Source: Sperchopsis tessellata
Lineage: Eukaryota > Arthropoda > Insecta > Coleoptera > Hydrophilidae
NCBI GenBank assembly: GCA_033557685.1
Contig: JAWQRN010000665.1
Span: forward strand, 1 to 27,368
DNA length: 27,368 nucleotides
Direction: 5' to 3'
A program made the translations under genes and the position numbers. A model generated the notes under the pieces. It saw nothing but the letters and a program-made list of their open reading frames with translations. It was not told where the DNA came from and ran no database searches. This document shows, in pieces, positions 1 to 12,700 of the stretch (positions are counted from its first letter, which is position 1; every line of letters starts with the position of its first letter).

Positions 1-649
1 TCATAATTCAAGTTCATTTACAATGTTCATTATTGTATAGTTTTTGAAATTAATTCTAATTATTATTTTTGTTTTAGATTCTAGGCCTTTTTGTAATTAG
101 GGATTGCATTCTTGGAATGTGAAGACCTTTACATTAAAACTACTTATTTTTTAAAATAGACATTTCGAAGATTTATTTTCTTCTCTTTCTATACTAATAC
201 GTAATCATAATTATTATATAATTGTTCTTGTTTCCAAGCTTGTGTGGTTTATGTTCTGCACCATTTCTCTCAGATGTTTTTACAAGACTCAAGTGGTAAA
301 TACATAATACGACTATAAAAGGCTAATATTCTTTTGACAAATTTGCAAACAAACACCTACTGGTTCATCTATTTACATAAGAGAATATAATAAAATATTA
401 AGAATATACCTGATTAGAACGTTCGCATATTCAATTGAAAATTTGAAATGTTTAATTAACACTTTCGGTAACATCTAGCACAAATTACATAGTTATTGTT
501 TGCGTTTTACTCATATAATAACATCCCTTTTTATTGCTGCCTACTGATTGTTAACAATATTTTTTTGTGGTATTTCTGTACTTCACGCTTTGGTTTAGAT
601 AAAAAAAGTAAAGGAGTATCCGTATTAAGAACAGTCATATATTTTCTAG
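1..649. other. Intron or upstream DNA of the coiled-coil gene
   Basis: This is AT-rich sequence with no convincing long coding exon. It ends in a pyrimidine-rich acceptor with AG at 648-649, which opens the exon at 650, so at least its right part is intron. A possible 22-nt microexon at 274-295 follows a good acceptor, but I could not confirm it. The 5' half of the neighbouring gene must lie left of the window or in exons too short to see. Confidence 0.5.
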
Positions 650-994
650 GACTTGCAAATTGTGGAACAATCATTTATGAAGTCAATAAGCTCAGTTGAA
701 AAAAAACTGTCCGATAGACTCCAAAAAATAAATCTCCGGCACTTAAAGCTCCTATGTGATTTGGAAAGGGTAAAATCCGATAATAAGTTGAAATGTGAAT
801 CTAGCACAAGACTAGTACAGTCTTTGCAGAATTTGAGAATAGAAAATGACAAACAGTATCAAACTATTCGTAATTTGCAAATGGAAGTCGACAACTTAAG
901 CATGATGAGGACAAAAACAGAGAAAACAGGTTGTGAGTTACGACAAACAATTAGCAGAAAAGATGGAGAGATCTCAGATCTCCAAAAGCAAATT
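650..994 (+). CDS. Coiled-coil gene, first visible exon
   Basis: 115 codons in phase 0 from the acceptor at 648-649 to the GTAAGT donor at 995-1000. The reading begins D-L-Q-I-V-E-Q. It is dense in Lys, Glu, Gln and Leu, with runs such as LQNLRIENDKQ that suit a coiled coil. No initiator Met is needed because the exon is internal. Confidence 0.7.
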
Positions 995-3900
995 GTAAGT
1001 ATTCCATGTTTTAATGTTCATATTTTACCACTCCTTTCCCCATGTTATGTCATAAAATTCCCCTCCCCCACAGCACATTAATTCAACAGTTATGATTTTC
1101 TAAACTTTCATTTATATCTTATGTGCACTTCTAAGATAAATTAATTTCCATTAAATTAGGTCCAAGATCTGTTCATAAAAAATAATTTTTTATTCGTAAA
1201 CTTTCTCTAACTTGCTGAATATAATATATAATATTTAATAATTACTTCAGCATGAATTAAGGAAAGATATTCAAGATGCTACTATTATCATAGCCCAAAA
1301 AACTAAAACCCATGATGAACTAGCGAAGGATTTGGTTCAAGCAAATACGATGATTGTCAGTTTTAATAATCACTGTGATGCATTATCAAATGAGGTACGT
1401 AAGTATAAGCATCATTTACATATTAAGTAGATAAGCAATATACTTTATTTTGCAGCTGGATAAATTGAAATCTACTATGGTAAACAAAGATAAAGTTATA
1501 AATGAGCAATTGCTTGATCTGACAAAGGTATCTGATGATTATGCCAAATATAGGCAAGAGTATAGATCTGAAGAATATAAAACCTTAAGACATGAGTTGC
1601 TATTATCCAAACAAAGAATTGAAGAATTGGAAAAACAGAATAGAGAATCTGCAAAATGTAAGTTTTTACGGACATCTGTTACTATGTTTAATACTCAGCT
1701 TTTGCCTACCGTACTTCCTTTGTTCTATTCCTTATCCTTTTTTTTGATTTATTTATCTGTTGTCTGCCTATTTCTGCTGCTATGGCTAATCAATGACGCC
1801 AGGGATTCAGCTAACACACCTGGGAATTTTGCAGCATACAGTGTTCTATCTCGAATTGGGTTATTTTACGTGCACATGGTCTTCTATTACCTACAGTACA
1901 CGGGACACACAGTTTTATGCTCCTCCCGGATGACGAGTACCACAAATACTTTAGCCTAATCACAAAAAGCCTACTGCCTGTGGGTCTCGAACTCGAATCT
2001 TTTAAATTTACTTCTTATTTATATTTTTGTCTTTTAGCATACTTTAAATCACCTTTTTTGATTAAAATATAATGTATATTGGATGAATTGACCATGGTAA
2101 TTTATTACCGAATGCCAATATTACAAGAAAGAAGAGAGCAACACCATATTAGAAAAAGACCCCACCCTAAGCCTCTTTCCTCAGAATACCTGCTTAACTA
2201 CCAGAAGGGGGTTTATTCTCTAACACACTGGCTATCCAAGAAGGACTAGACAAGGCAAAATTTGTGATAATTTTCTACATAGACGTAAGAAGAATTAAGC
2301 AACAGATCCTCTGAATATGAGGTCCCCAAAATTTTAAATTATCTAAAATACCAGAATTTAACAAGCACACAGTTTGTACATTTGGATGACACCTGCTGGA
2401 TATACAAAAATTCAGATCTTACGATAATGGAAGGCTATCAATGTTGGCAAAACAAATTATATGATGCATAGTCAGAAAAATAAATATGAGGATAATATAG
2501 AGATTAAAATAAATGAACAACAGATGGAGTAAGATACCAAATAAACGCATTGGAAGGGACGTCATAATCTAACATAAAGAGAGTGTAAGTGGCCCAAAAT
2601 AAAGTTTTAAAGACACTATGATTTGGAGAGAAGAACACCTAGTAAGGATTTATATAAAGCCTGAAGGAATCAACAATAGTGCCAATATGCAAAGGTGGAG
2701 AAAAAAGTCTAATGAACAATTACAGACCGATAGTTAAAATATCTATTGTTAATAAAATTATAGAGAAAATCCTAAAGTACAGACTAATAAACTATTTAAA
2801 CAAGACTCAGTACATAAATAAGAAGCAGTATGCTTTCCAAAAAAATCTAGCACAATATCTGCTATAAATGACCTTCTCACTGACATACAGGAAGGTGTAG
2901 ACAAAGGAGAGTATATATATATATATATATAAACCTAAAAAAAGCCTTTGATACAGTATCAAGAGAACTTCTCCTAACCAAACTAAAACAAAACGGGCAT
3001 TAGAGGAACACAACACAGAATCTTTGAGACATTCCTGAAAAATAGAACCCAAATAACAAGTATTGATAGAACACAAAGCTCAAGCACAACAACAACTTAC
3101 GGAGTGCCGCAGAGAAGTGGAATAGGAACCATACTAACATATACATTAATGACCTAAAGGAACAAAATCTTGAAGCATCTTACTATATATATGCGGATGA
3201 CACTTGTTTTCTAAACAGACACAAGACTATTGAGGTAATGGAACACATCAACGGAGACATGATTATGTTTAGCCATTGGCTTCAAAATAACCTACTGACA
3301 ATCAACACTGAAAAAACAAAATACGTGATATTCTCACAGAGACAAAACAATCAAGATATCACTATCCTTATAGAAGATGTAAAATCAACTATATACCTAG
3401 GGCTAACAATTGAGGAAAATCTCAAATGGAACAAAAATATTGACAAAATATCGAATAAAATTGCTCCATTAATTGGGGTAATCAAAACAACATGAAAATA
3501 TCTGTCTTACCATAAAGAAGCTAATATATAATGCACACATACTATCTCACATCCACTACTAGATAAATGCCTGGGGAGGAACATCAAGAAAAAACATCCA
3601 TAGAGTACAAATTGTACAAAATAAAGCAATAAAGGCAATAAGGATTCTAAATAGAAGAACACCCACGCAACTACACCAACAGAGATGCAAGTCCAGACAA
3701 GGATAAACTATGAATATATTCTCAGAATTAAACAAATATTGGGAGGACATATTGAGTTGTAAAGATCGTAATCAAAGAACAAACACATGGACAGGCACTC
3801 AGAAAACCGAATGTCATCCATACGAACAAGCCAAATAAGGAAATAGGAAGAAAGATGATACAACACATAGGAGCTATACTATATAATCAACTACCAGAAG

Positions 3901-4654
3901 AAATAAAAAGCGTACAGAAATTAAGTTTATTTAAGGAAGCGCTAAAACAACAGATGATCAAGACACAACTAAGTGATCTCCAAGAGTACAAACGGCTTCG
4001 AATCCTATAGGATGCATCACATATCAATTATCCATGTATACTATGTAGAAGCTACGTAATTTAAATTAAATTAAATTATTTTTTTTCAAATAAGACAAAT
4101 TAGTCCATAAAGAATAAATGAACATACACATGAAAATAAATAACAATCAAACTAAAAAGAAATAAGAAGTGCACCACTAAATAACCAGAGGAGAGGATGA
4201 TCTGTACATCATAAATCAATGAACTGAATTAGGAAAAAGAAGACTACAGTACATTGGTGGGACATTGTTTAACTCGTATACCAGAGCAATTCTAGAAAAT
4301 CAAGAGCTAAGGAAATTCAAGATGAGGTTATCAAATAGAAGACCAAAATAGAAATTTCTACTAAACCCTTTTTTCTGTACTTCTAGCCCAATAAAGCATA
4401 TTATGTAACTATTGTAAGAGCAATTATATATTAAATAAACATGTCGCAAATATTGGACTTGTACAACGCATGAACAATTTTGAACAACAAAAATTCTAGG
4501 TCATTGAAGTGTACCTATATTATTTATATTAAATATGCTTATTAATGATTTATTTGTTTTTTTTTTTTTAGTGAATGGCATATTGACAAAGAAATTGGCC
4601 AGTGGTGATCTTTTTGATAGCACAAGAACTATAAACTGGTCACATCAAAAGTGA
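650..4654 (+). CDS. Coiled-coil protein, C-terminal four exons (possibly SAS-6)
   Basis: Four exons join in one open frame: 650-994, 1251-1394, 1456-1657 and 4572-4654, with the TGA at 4652-4654. Every junction has GT..AG, with donors GTAAGT, GTACGT and GTAAGT. Together they encode about 257 residues, rich in Lys, Glu, Leu, Asn and Gln with heptad-like hydrophobic spacing, so a long coiled coil is expected. The 5' part of the gene is missing from the window. The segment around LVQANTMI followed by Leu- and Lys-rich heptads resembles, from memory, the part of the SAS-6 tail reading KANEII. SAS-6 forms the nine-fold centriole cartwheel. The N-terminal head domain, which would decide this, is absent, so the identity is inference. 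The final 27-codon exon ends in SHQK. Confidence 0.6.
1251..1394 (+). CDS. Coiled-coil gene, second visible exon
   Basis: 48 codons, symmetric in phase 0. The acceptor is attacttcag (1241-1250) and the donor GTACGT starts at 1395. It contains the motif LVQANTMIVSFN, the part most like the SAS-6 tail. It is too short to appear in a simple ORF scan and was found by following splice signals. Confidence 0.7.
1456..1657 (+). CDS. Coiled-coil gene, third visible exon
   Basis: 202 nt (67 codons plus one base) from the acceptor ttttgcag to the donor GTAAGT at 1658-1663. It encodes Lys/Glu-rich helix ending in IEELEKQNRESAK. The open frame runs past the donor into the intron, but the residues there become hydrophobic and unlike the gene, so the donor is the likely end. 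Confidence 0.7.
1664..2660. repeat. Intron with a GC-richer repeat-like stretch
   Basis: The part at about 1790-2000 is clearly less AT-rich than its surroundings. It ends in a minus-strand match to a tRNA-type B box (on the minus strand GTTCGAGACC, near 1984-1993). No matching A box was found at the right distance, so this may be a SINE fragment or chance. The part at 2010-2660 is AT-rich, with no domain I can name. Some of it may be the eroded 5' side of the following LINE. Confidence 0.35.
2660..4078 (+). mobile_element. CR1/Jockey-like LINE relic, 5'-truncated and frameshifted
   Basis: Several reading frames together read as a non-LTR reverse transcriptase in the right order: VPICKGGEK..NNYRPI (about 2670-2740), KKAFDTVS (about 2938-2963), YGVPQRSG (about 3097-3120), YADDT (3190-3204), then LTINTEKTKYVIFS and YLGLTIEE (to about 3420). 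The 3' part includes WGGTSRKN and QNKAIKAI. Stops and frameshifts show it is dead. The catalytic Asp of the AFD motif block is Asn (NLKKAFD). The element ends in a TTAAA-type tail near 4060-4078, as expected for a LINE 3' end. It lies in the last intron of the coiled-coil gene, same strand. Confidence 0.8.
2911..2930. repeat. (TA)n microsatellite inside the LINE
   Basis: An uninterrupted run of about ten TA units lies just before the KKAFDTVS block. It has replaced the codons that normally lead into the first catalytic Asp of the reverse transcriptase, so it grew after the element died or helped break it. Confidence 0.85.
4079..4571. other. Rest of the last intron of the coiled-coil gene
   Basis: AT-rich sequence after the LINE tail, ending in the T-run acceptor. 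I see no coding segment or structured repeat. Confidence 0.5.
4572..4654 (+). CDS. Coiled-coil gene, last exon and stop
   Basis: The acceptor is a run of about 15 T followed by AG at 4570-4571. Two bases complete the split codon (Leu), then 26 codons and TGA follow. The tail residues include ILTKKLASGDLFDSTR. AATAAA-type signals follow at several places between about 4670 and 5010, giving a compact 3' end. The 2.9-kb intron before it holds a LINE. Confidence 0.65.
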
Positions 4655-5400
4655 CAAAAAAACCTAAAAAATAAATTGTACCAAAAGGCAAATTTTTCAT
4701 GGGTAAAATAAAGTTAAATATGTGAATTTTATTATGGAATAAGTGAAGATTTTATTGTTTTTGTGAGCAGGCTCAAACTAAAAATAAAGTTATAAACTTC
4801 GATTTTCACTAAATATTTTACTTAATTAAAGACTCGATGTAAAATGTAATTATAATTTGTATTCAGAAGCCTCAGAAAATAAACAAACTTTCTTTACGAA
4901 AATTCTAAGCAAAAGATGAAAGTACTAAAATTGTTAATACTACTCAAATAAATAAGTTTGTATTGTTTTTATTGTATATAATTTATTTGTACTGATGTTT
5001 ATAATAAATTGAAATAATATGTTTGTATTTTGTGTTTTATTTTCTTTATGGTTTTGCATGAAAGTTGCTTCAGAAGGTATACGATTTATCAAACAGCCAA
5101 GAAAATATAATTTTTTATATCATATACACTTTGATTTATGAAATCAAGTCAAGCAATTTCTTGCAGTAAAAGTTTAATTATTGCTCTGCATGCTTGAATG
5201 CTTCAAAGGTTTATCGAATCCAGAAAATTCAGATCTGTTGCACTTGTTTTATGTATGGCATCAGAAAAGAAGATCGAATATCATATAGACTTGAACATCT
5301 TGAGTGGTTAATTATGTATAACCATGTTAATTTAGAACGATTCAATATGGTACGGACAACATTAAACTCCTATGTTCAATGGTAACTTTTCATACTTCCT
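4655..5400. other. 3' region of the coiled-coil gene and spacer
   Basis: Several AATAAA or near-match poly(A) signals occur between about 4670 and 5010, so transcription of the left gene probably ends here. A 63-codon open frame at 5194-5385 has no recognisable motif and is probably chance. Confidence 0.45.
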
Positions 5401-5510
5401 TCCAATGACGCTACAGTCCAAATCAGACCTTGGCCTCCATCAGTCGTAGTCTCCAAACTGTTCGGTCCTCTTCTCGCTCAGTTTTCCGCCCAGTCCGATG
5501 CTTCGTTAGT
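5401..5510. repeat. Probable dispersed-repeat fragment
   Basis: A GC-richer patch begins GACGCTACAGTCCAAATCAG, then CCTTGGCCTCC. From memory this wording (CGCTACAG... CTTGGCCT) is common in dispersed insect repeats. It is isolated in AT-rich DNA, which fits a fragment of an inserted element. I cannot name the family. Confidence 0.4.
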
Positions 5511-6420
5511 AGTTTCGAAACTTAGATTTTTTTTCACACACCGTTGTAAAAAGTCAACAACTATTTGTTGAAGATTGAGGTGTCTCTATGGTTTCAAGAG
5601 TCGAATACATGAGCTTTTGATGAAGCACTATCATGTTGATTTTGCACTTTGTGAGTGATTTTAAATTTATTTATCGTTAAAGTGGTTAAAATCTTAGTTT
5701 ATTTTTTATTAACTATTACTCTATAGCCTAGGAGAAAAATCAGTATCTCCATTTACATTTAAAAATGTCATTCTTATTTTATTTTTTAGGAAAAATAATT
5801 ATAAATGTATTAATGTCCATCTGATAACAATATTAAGTTGAAAAATAATTAGCACTTAATTCTTATATTCTTAAAAATTCGGTAAATAATCTTAGTTGTA
5901 TTTATGATGGTAGATATATAAAATTGAATGCGGTGAAATTCTCATGTGTGATAGTCTAGCTTGGTGATTGGCCACAGCAGCGAATATAAGCCAACAATTC
6001 ATAGCTTTTATATCATAATGAATATTTAATCAGAATTACAATATAAATTAGTAAAGCCAGTTGTCAATTAACTCTAATTTTTGATTAGTAGTCAATTATA
6101 TTTATGTAAATATGTTTTAAATAAAATGAATAAAAAGTGCGTATATCCTTAGAGTATTTCGTTACATGTTGTTTGTTAACCTGCAACAGGGTAGTATAAG
6201 AATTATAGAACAGTCGCCATTGATTCGAAGGTACCCGACCTCATAAACGAAGATAGTCGAACGAAAGCAATATTTTAATTACTAAGTAATATCAAAAACA
6301 ATCTCTTTTTGAAAGTTATTTGAATTAACTATTACATTTTAAAGTCTAGTCTTTCAAATTGTAGTGAAAAACTAAAATTAATTTTTGGTTTTAAGTTTGG
6401 TTAAAATATGAAATTATGAA
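5511..6420. other. Intergenic spacer
   Basis: AT-rich sequence between the coiled-coil gene and Snr1, with no supported coding exon or ordered repeat. Confidence 0.5.
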
Positions 6421-6642
6421 AATTTTCCGACGCTACTGCGCAGAACCGTTGGACAAAGTTACAGTCCGCGCATGTATGCCGAGAATTTTTTGAACAGTAG
6501 CTTATCTTTACGACGATCTCTATGGCCGACTCCATATTCGTTGTTGTTGGTTTGACAGGAGTGTTTTAAAGTTTTGCAAATAACTTATTTTTTTGCAAGT
6601 GCATGGTTTCAGGACACAATTTTTATATAAATTACAGGCATA
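6421..6642 (+). promoter_or_regulatory. Snr1: Likely Snr1 promoter and 5' UTR
   Basis: This stretch is richer in G, C and CpG than the DNA on either side and ends at the Snr1 start codon. No TATA box stands out. A pyrimidine stretch followed by CAG just before GGCATAATGG could be a splice acceptor, so the 5' UTR may contain a small intron. The transcription start cannot be fixed from sequence alone. Confidence 0.4.
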
Positions 6643-6723
6643 ATGGCTCTCAGAACGTTTGGAGATAAACCGATAAGTTTCCAGCTGGAGGAAAATGGAG
6701 AATATTATTGCGTTGGTTCAGAG
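6643..6723 (+). CDS. Snr1: Snr1 coding exon 1
   Basis: Residues 1-27, starting MALRTFGDKPISFQLEENG, which is the conserved N-terminus of the family. The donor is GTTAGA at 6724, weaker than GTAAGT but in phase 0. Confidence 0.95.
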
Positions 6724-9700
6724 GTTAGATTTTATTGAACTTCCTTTTTTGATTTCAAATTATGTTCTATATTTGTACATATTTATAATTAAATATGGGA
6801 TTTGTCATGGTGTTTATTCTCCGTTTACTCTAACAGTCAGTATTAATTTGAATTAGGTGTTCGGAATACCTATTCGTCTTTGCCAATCCAAAGATTAATT
6901 TTACAGACTAACATTTTACACAGTTTACAATGTCATTCAACAATAGTTACATCAATGTAATATGCTCTGAAGCAAATTAATAATGGCAATGTCTTAAGAT
7001 TAGTCCTGTTCACTGTTGTAGGTTGATTCACACCACCATTCTAACAGCTTCTACCTGCTAAAGATATTTTATTATTTGTACACTTAATAGAGGCGGATAA
7101 TATAGGTCTTTTTACTGTATCTATTTTGTCAGATCCAGATGATTATAGTAATATGTATTAATACTGTTGCTTGATCTTCAAAGATCCTTTACTTTGCTAA
7201 ATTTTCATTATTATATTGAAAATGTATTTGATTTTAGGTGGGAAACTACCTACGATTATTCAGGGGGTCCTTGTACAAGAGGTACCCTGGTATGTACAGG
7301 AGGTCAATAACAAATGAGGAACGTAAAAGGTTAATTGACTTAGGGTTGAGCCAACACGTTTTGGCCAGTAGTGTTTCTTTATTGAGAGCATCTGAAGTCG
7401 AAGATATAATCGAAGGAAATGATGAAAAGTAAGTGCTTATAAGACAACTCCATTGTATTTTGGTGGTGGCCTAAAGCTGAGGAATACAATATGCTAAAAT
7501 CTATCAAACCAGAAACAGAATTTGTACGTTTTACATTATAATATTTAGTTATTCTTTCAACTGTCATTGCTTTTGAAACCTTTGTTAATTTTCTCCTTTT
7601 CAGCAATTGATGTTTTGCTTTCATTCGTGTACGTAAACTTTTCTTTACCTAACAATTTACTAACAGGTAATTCTATATCTACAAAATCTTTATCTTCGAC
7701 TACTAATATATTTTTTTATCATTCATAAAATTTTTCTTTTTTTTTAATCTACACATGCATGCCACCAATCCTTACAACTACTATCACAACTCTTTTTGAC
7801 CATGCTTATAGACATTATTAGATTTATTAGGAGCATGGTTCTAAACTAATCCATAATCAAGTAATATTTTTTATACAACATCTATGTAATAAAGCGGTGA
7901 TAATTTGAATTTGGAACACTGGGTAGGAGTTTCCCCAGTTCTACCTACTCATTCAATAACAGTTATACCAACTTCTAGGATAAGGACAATTAGAAGTGGC
8001 TTTGACGAAAGGTCACGCGTTTATATTGAATTCATCCTGCTTCAGTAAAAGAAAAATAGAAAAAGTACGTTTTAAGTTCGGCTTACCCATCTGTTCATAC
8101 ACATGAAACTACAGAACTGTTTTGGCTGAAACATGATATTTACATTTACTTATTGTAGGTAATCCATGTAAATTTAAATTATAATACAAGGTGTAAAGTA
8201 AATTTTGGGGCATAGAGAATTCTCTAATTATTTTAAAACAATATGGTAAATTGATAATTTGCCGAGAATTAATAACTACATGCTTTAAGTAATACACTAT
8301 TTCCATTGAACGATTAACTTTAAGAAAAGCTATTACAGAATATGTTTTGAAATCTTTTCTAGACAGCTAAAAATTGCTTCACAATTAAATATAATAGTCT
8401 TCCACTCCCGTAGAGGCTCTGACATGTACCGACTTTTCGTCCACTATTGTAAGAGACATTTTTTTTCTCATTTTTTAAAACTAAATAAATCTATAGAAAA
8501 AGTAAATTGGGTGTTGTTTTTAAATTCTCAACATATTATGTATTTATCATATCTTTAAGTCAACTTGGCACCCTGTAAGTATTTATGGACATTATATATT
8601 TTTATATACCTACGTTTTTTTTTGTCAGTTATTCTGCGTTATTTTATTAAACCAGACCTTTTTTCCTTCTTGTTTATTTTCCTATCTTGTGTTAATAATC
8701 ATTTGTACATATGTTTCATTTCAGTCATAATGCACACTCAACTGGACCCTTACAATAAGCACATTTTTTTTTTATTCCTACTATTCCACATTCGTGATTT
8801 GCAGGCTTTTTATGTTTCTTAATTTGCAATTTTTTTATTTTCAAAATTTGATTTTATTCTCAAAACTTATTTTATTTAGTTTTTATTAAGTTTTTTAAAA
8901 TTTTGTTTCAAAATTCTATTTCTATTCATACAGGTTGAAATCGAGGAGGTTTGTCAATCAATCAGAAGATGGATCCAATCCCAGGTGATGCAGAGAGAAG
9001 TCCAAATTTATATTTTTTAACATTAAAATGATTCTTATATGTACAGTTAACAAGACAAATTTATTGGGAGTAAGATAGACTGTAATTTCTTTTATCAATG
9101 ACGGTGATTAGAAACATTCTTCTTATATTAATATCTCTTATGGTCGTTTTAATGGTGTTTTTTTTTTCTGTTTAGCAAAGCCTTTCTTCCAACTGTTTCT
9201 TGGGGAGTACCTTGTCTTCAAATCCTATAAAGATGAAGCCAGAGAATGTATCATATATAGTCAAAATTCATAATAATATCCACAAAGCCGTACAAGAAAC
9301 TTACAGTTAATACTTTTTTTTCTAAATCATCATATTCTCAATAAATTTAGCTTGGTGATCTTAGTTTAAAGCAAACAAATTAATAGATATTAGATTGGCA
9401 TTAAATGTGATTATGTGAAGTCATAACGTAAGTAGTATGTGCTCTATTTAGGACCTGTAATGTATTTTGTCCTAAGAGTGTGAATCAAAATATTTTCTTA
9501 GTATCTTGTCCTAGAAAATGTTCCTAAAATTGCTTCCAATGCTATGTTATTGCAATAATTTCATGAGTTTATTAGTTTTTATACAAACTGGCCAGTCGTA
9601 TAATTTTAAAAATATAGAGCTAGGAATTTTCAATTTCCAACCCTGTTTTATTGCGTATTGTAAATATTGCTAAATAATGTAATAAATGCTTAAAACACGG

Positions 9701-12700
9701 TGGTTTGGAGTGTACCACTGTTTATTATCAGCTGTTTTCATTATACTAATTGAATCCCGATAAGAACTCAAAATTGTATATACATGATATAAAGAGGTAA
9801 GCATTTATCAAACATTGTAGTTGTAGTAGTAAATAACAATTATTCTGTCACTGATATTTTCTTATTCTAAAAGTTAATTTACCTTAATTTCGACATTATT
9901 GTAACATCAGATTCCTGCCGTCAGTTTCATGATCACTGCCAGTAACTTCTTACGCAGGAGGTCTTATAATCCCGCACTAGTTCTTATTTTGATTGCTTTT
10001 CTTGCTTGCGAGCCACAGGTACCCCAGTTTTCTGTTAAACCTTCGAGAATAAGTGTGACGTCTGTATTCATATACTTCGTTTCGTTCGACTTTCGTAACC
10101 TTCCTAAATTTAAAGCCTAATTTTTTGTAGCCAAATTTGGACATTTCCATTTTTTTATTGTCTCATGACTCATGGTCTTAATGAAAATAGTTTGAATTAA
10201 AAGTATGTAAAGATCTTAGACATTATGTCCAGTACATGCCAATTGATATTCTTTTATCTTCCTCGTATTATTGACGAAGTTTTGAGACATTCATCTTTTT
10301 GTCTATCTCATACAACCAAAGTAGGTTAATACTGGAAATGAGTGATTGCGTGTCTGCTTGTCTTATAGAAAATCATGCACCTTCGACTTTTAAACAATTT
10401 TTTCTAATTTCGAAAAAATGGAGGATTGACTTACACACAAAATCAAAGTTTAAAATTTTGGTGTATCGTTTCTAAATTGAGGCTACAATCTTTATGAATT
10501 TATATCATTAAAGAAATAAGCATTGATATTACTAATCACATCACAATTTTAGGTTGGTTTTGAGTTATAGTCATTGCGTTTTTTGTTAATGAGCGTCTAA
10601 GATACTAGATTGTAGCTCATAGTTTCGCCACGACCACGTAGTGCCATCGACCAAAATATATCTTTTTTTAATGTTCACGTCCCATCTGTAGAAAAATTTA
10701 GTTATATTTAAGTTAAATGTGATCTGTCATTTTCCTACAATAGTTATGACACAAAATCCATTGTATCAGTTGATAGTTAACTTCCTGAAGATATGATCTA
10801 TCATCGTGACATAGAGTTTCTTCCTACAGATACAAGGCAGTGTCTGTCCATACAACAGAGCCTCCATTGCCTCGCGAAGGAAAACAAAAGAAGAACATGC
10901 AATGGGTTCCCTCCCTACCAAACTCAAGCCATCTTGATGCCGTGCCACAGGCCACACCCATTAACAGAAATAGAGTTGCCACGAAAAAAGTTCGTACCTT
11001 CCCACTTTGCTTTGACGACACCGACCCTCAACTCAATGTTGAAAATGCTGCCCACAATGAAGTCTTGGTTCCTATCAGACTGGACATGGAAATCGAAGGC
11101 CAGAAGTTGAGGGATACCTTCACTTGGAATAAGCATGGTAAGATACAGGTAACCCTCGCCTACTGCTAGGAACGTGTTCCTAATGGTTGAACTTTGAGCG
11201 AAAATCGGCTTTAAGCTGGGATTGTCTAAATTTTAAATCTGAAAACAGGTAATATGCCTTATTTTACATTTTAAACAGTATTTAAAAAAAAATACTATAG
11301 TAGATTGAAGTAATTTCTTTGAAACAAAGAATTAAAATTTTATTTAAATCAAAAGTTAAACTGTCCTTATTTTAAAAAAATATCATCATGTTATTCACAT
11401 TGTTTCAATTTTATAGATTTGGTTTTACAAACAAAGCTTCACATTTCCGTTGCATGACACTTGGTCGCATAAAGTCAAGGTCGTTTGCCTCTTATAATTT
11501 TATTGACTAATGGTAGTACAAAAGTACCTTGAAAAACATTAATAGTCAGACATCCTGTGTTGTAATGAATTCGCTTAAAATATATCGCGAGTATTTTGAC
11601 TTAGTGCTATTTTTTGTTTTATTTTTAGAAAGCCTTATAACTCCAGAACAATTTTCTGAAGTTTTATGTGACGATCTGGATTTAAATCCACTTACCTTTG
11701 TACCAGCAATTTCACAAGCTATCCGTCAGCAATTGGATGCTTTTCCTGCAGAACCTCCAAGTATCGTTGAAGAATCATGTGACCAAAGGGTTATCATCAA
11801 ACTAAATATTCATGTTGGAAACACGTCTCTTGTTGATCAAGTATGTATAAATAATGTAAATATTTCTTACATATGTATTTCAATTAGAAAACCATAAGAA
11901 TTGCATACGGTCATGTAAATGAAATTAGCAATGTTAGAATGTTAAAATAAAATTATCTATAGACAAGACATAGTCATTGATTTACTATGATATATTGTAA
12001 AATTAAAGTGCAGATTAACTATCTTTTAATAAAAATAACATTTATTGTTTGTTAAAGAGTTAGGTTTATAACATTCCATTTAAATATTAATCTTAAACAT
12101 TTGGCTTAAAAACGATTTTCGACGCAAAATGATCACGGCTGTCAAAGCATCGTTAACATCACAACCAACCAACCAAATATCAATCTCACCCAGAAATATT
12201 TAAAAAAAAAATTTAAATTTAAATTTAAAAAATCACTAAGAGGGACAAATAGTGACATGGATATTACACTTATTCTATAGAAATATTTTTAATTTTTGTG
12301 TTTAAAATAATTTTACCATAAAGAATGCTAGGACGGGTACCATAAGTATTGAGTTAATTTCAAATTATTTCGTAGCAGGTTCGTCTACAAATAAAAATAA
12401 GCAAGTGGAAAAGAATTTTGAGAGATGAATTTGCACATAATGATGTTTCGGATTTAGCAACTGCAGGTCCCATACGGTCTGTTCAGAAAATTGTTGCAGC
12501 TTTGAAAAATTCTATTGGCAGGATACAAATTTCATCCTTATAAAATTCAGTGCCATTAAACCTTAGCTGAAGACGCTTTCGATAGACGAGCAGGATATAA
12601 ATCAAAGTTCACAATCATCAGTGGCTTGCATAAGTGAATGTGTGGTTATGTATATTAGGCAAACAGATTGTCGGTCTTTTGTTTATCGAAGGAAACTAGA

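Noticed and set aside
274..295. 22-nt microexon candidate before the coiled-coil gene
   Set aside because: The acceptor is good, but the exon is tiny and the phase works only if a preceding exon ends in phase 2, which I cannot see.
5194..5385. 63-codon open frame
   Set aside because: No motif, no splice signals and no repeat relation; expected by chance.
7379..7624. Minus-strand open frame across Snr1 exon 2 and its donor
   Set aside because: Shadow of the exon plus chance intron sequence.
10766..11136. Open frames on the minus strand opposite Snr1 exon 3
   Set aside because: Shadows of the conserved plus-strand exon.
12200..12232. Self-complementary TTTAAA run
   Set aside because: Simple AT-rich sequence; no sign of a structured RNA or regulatory site.
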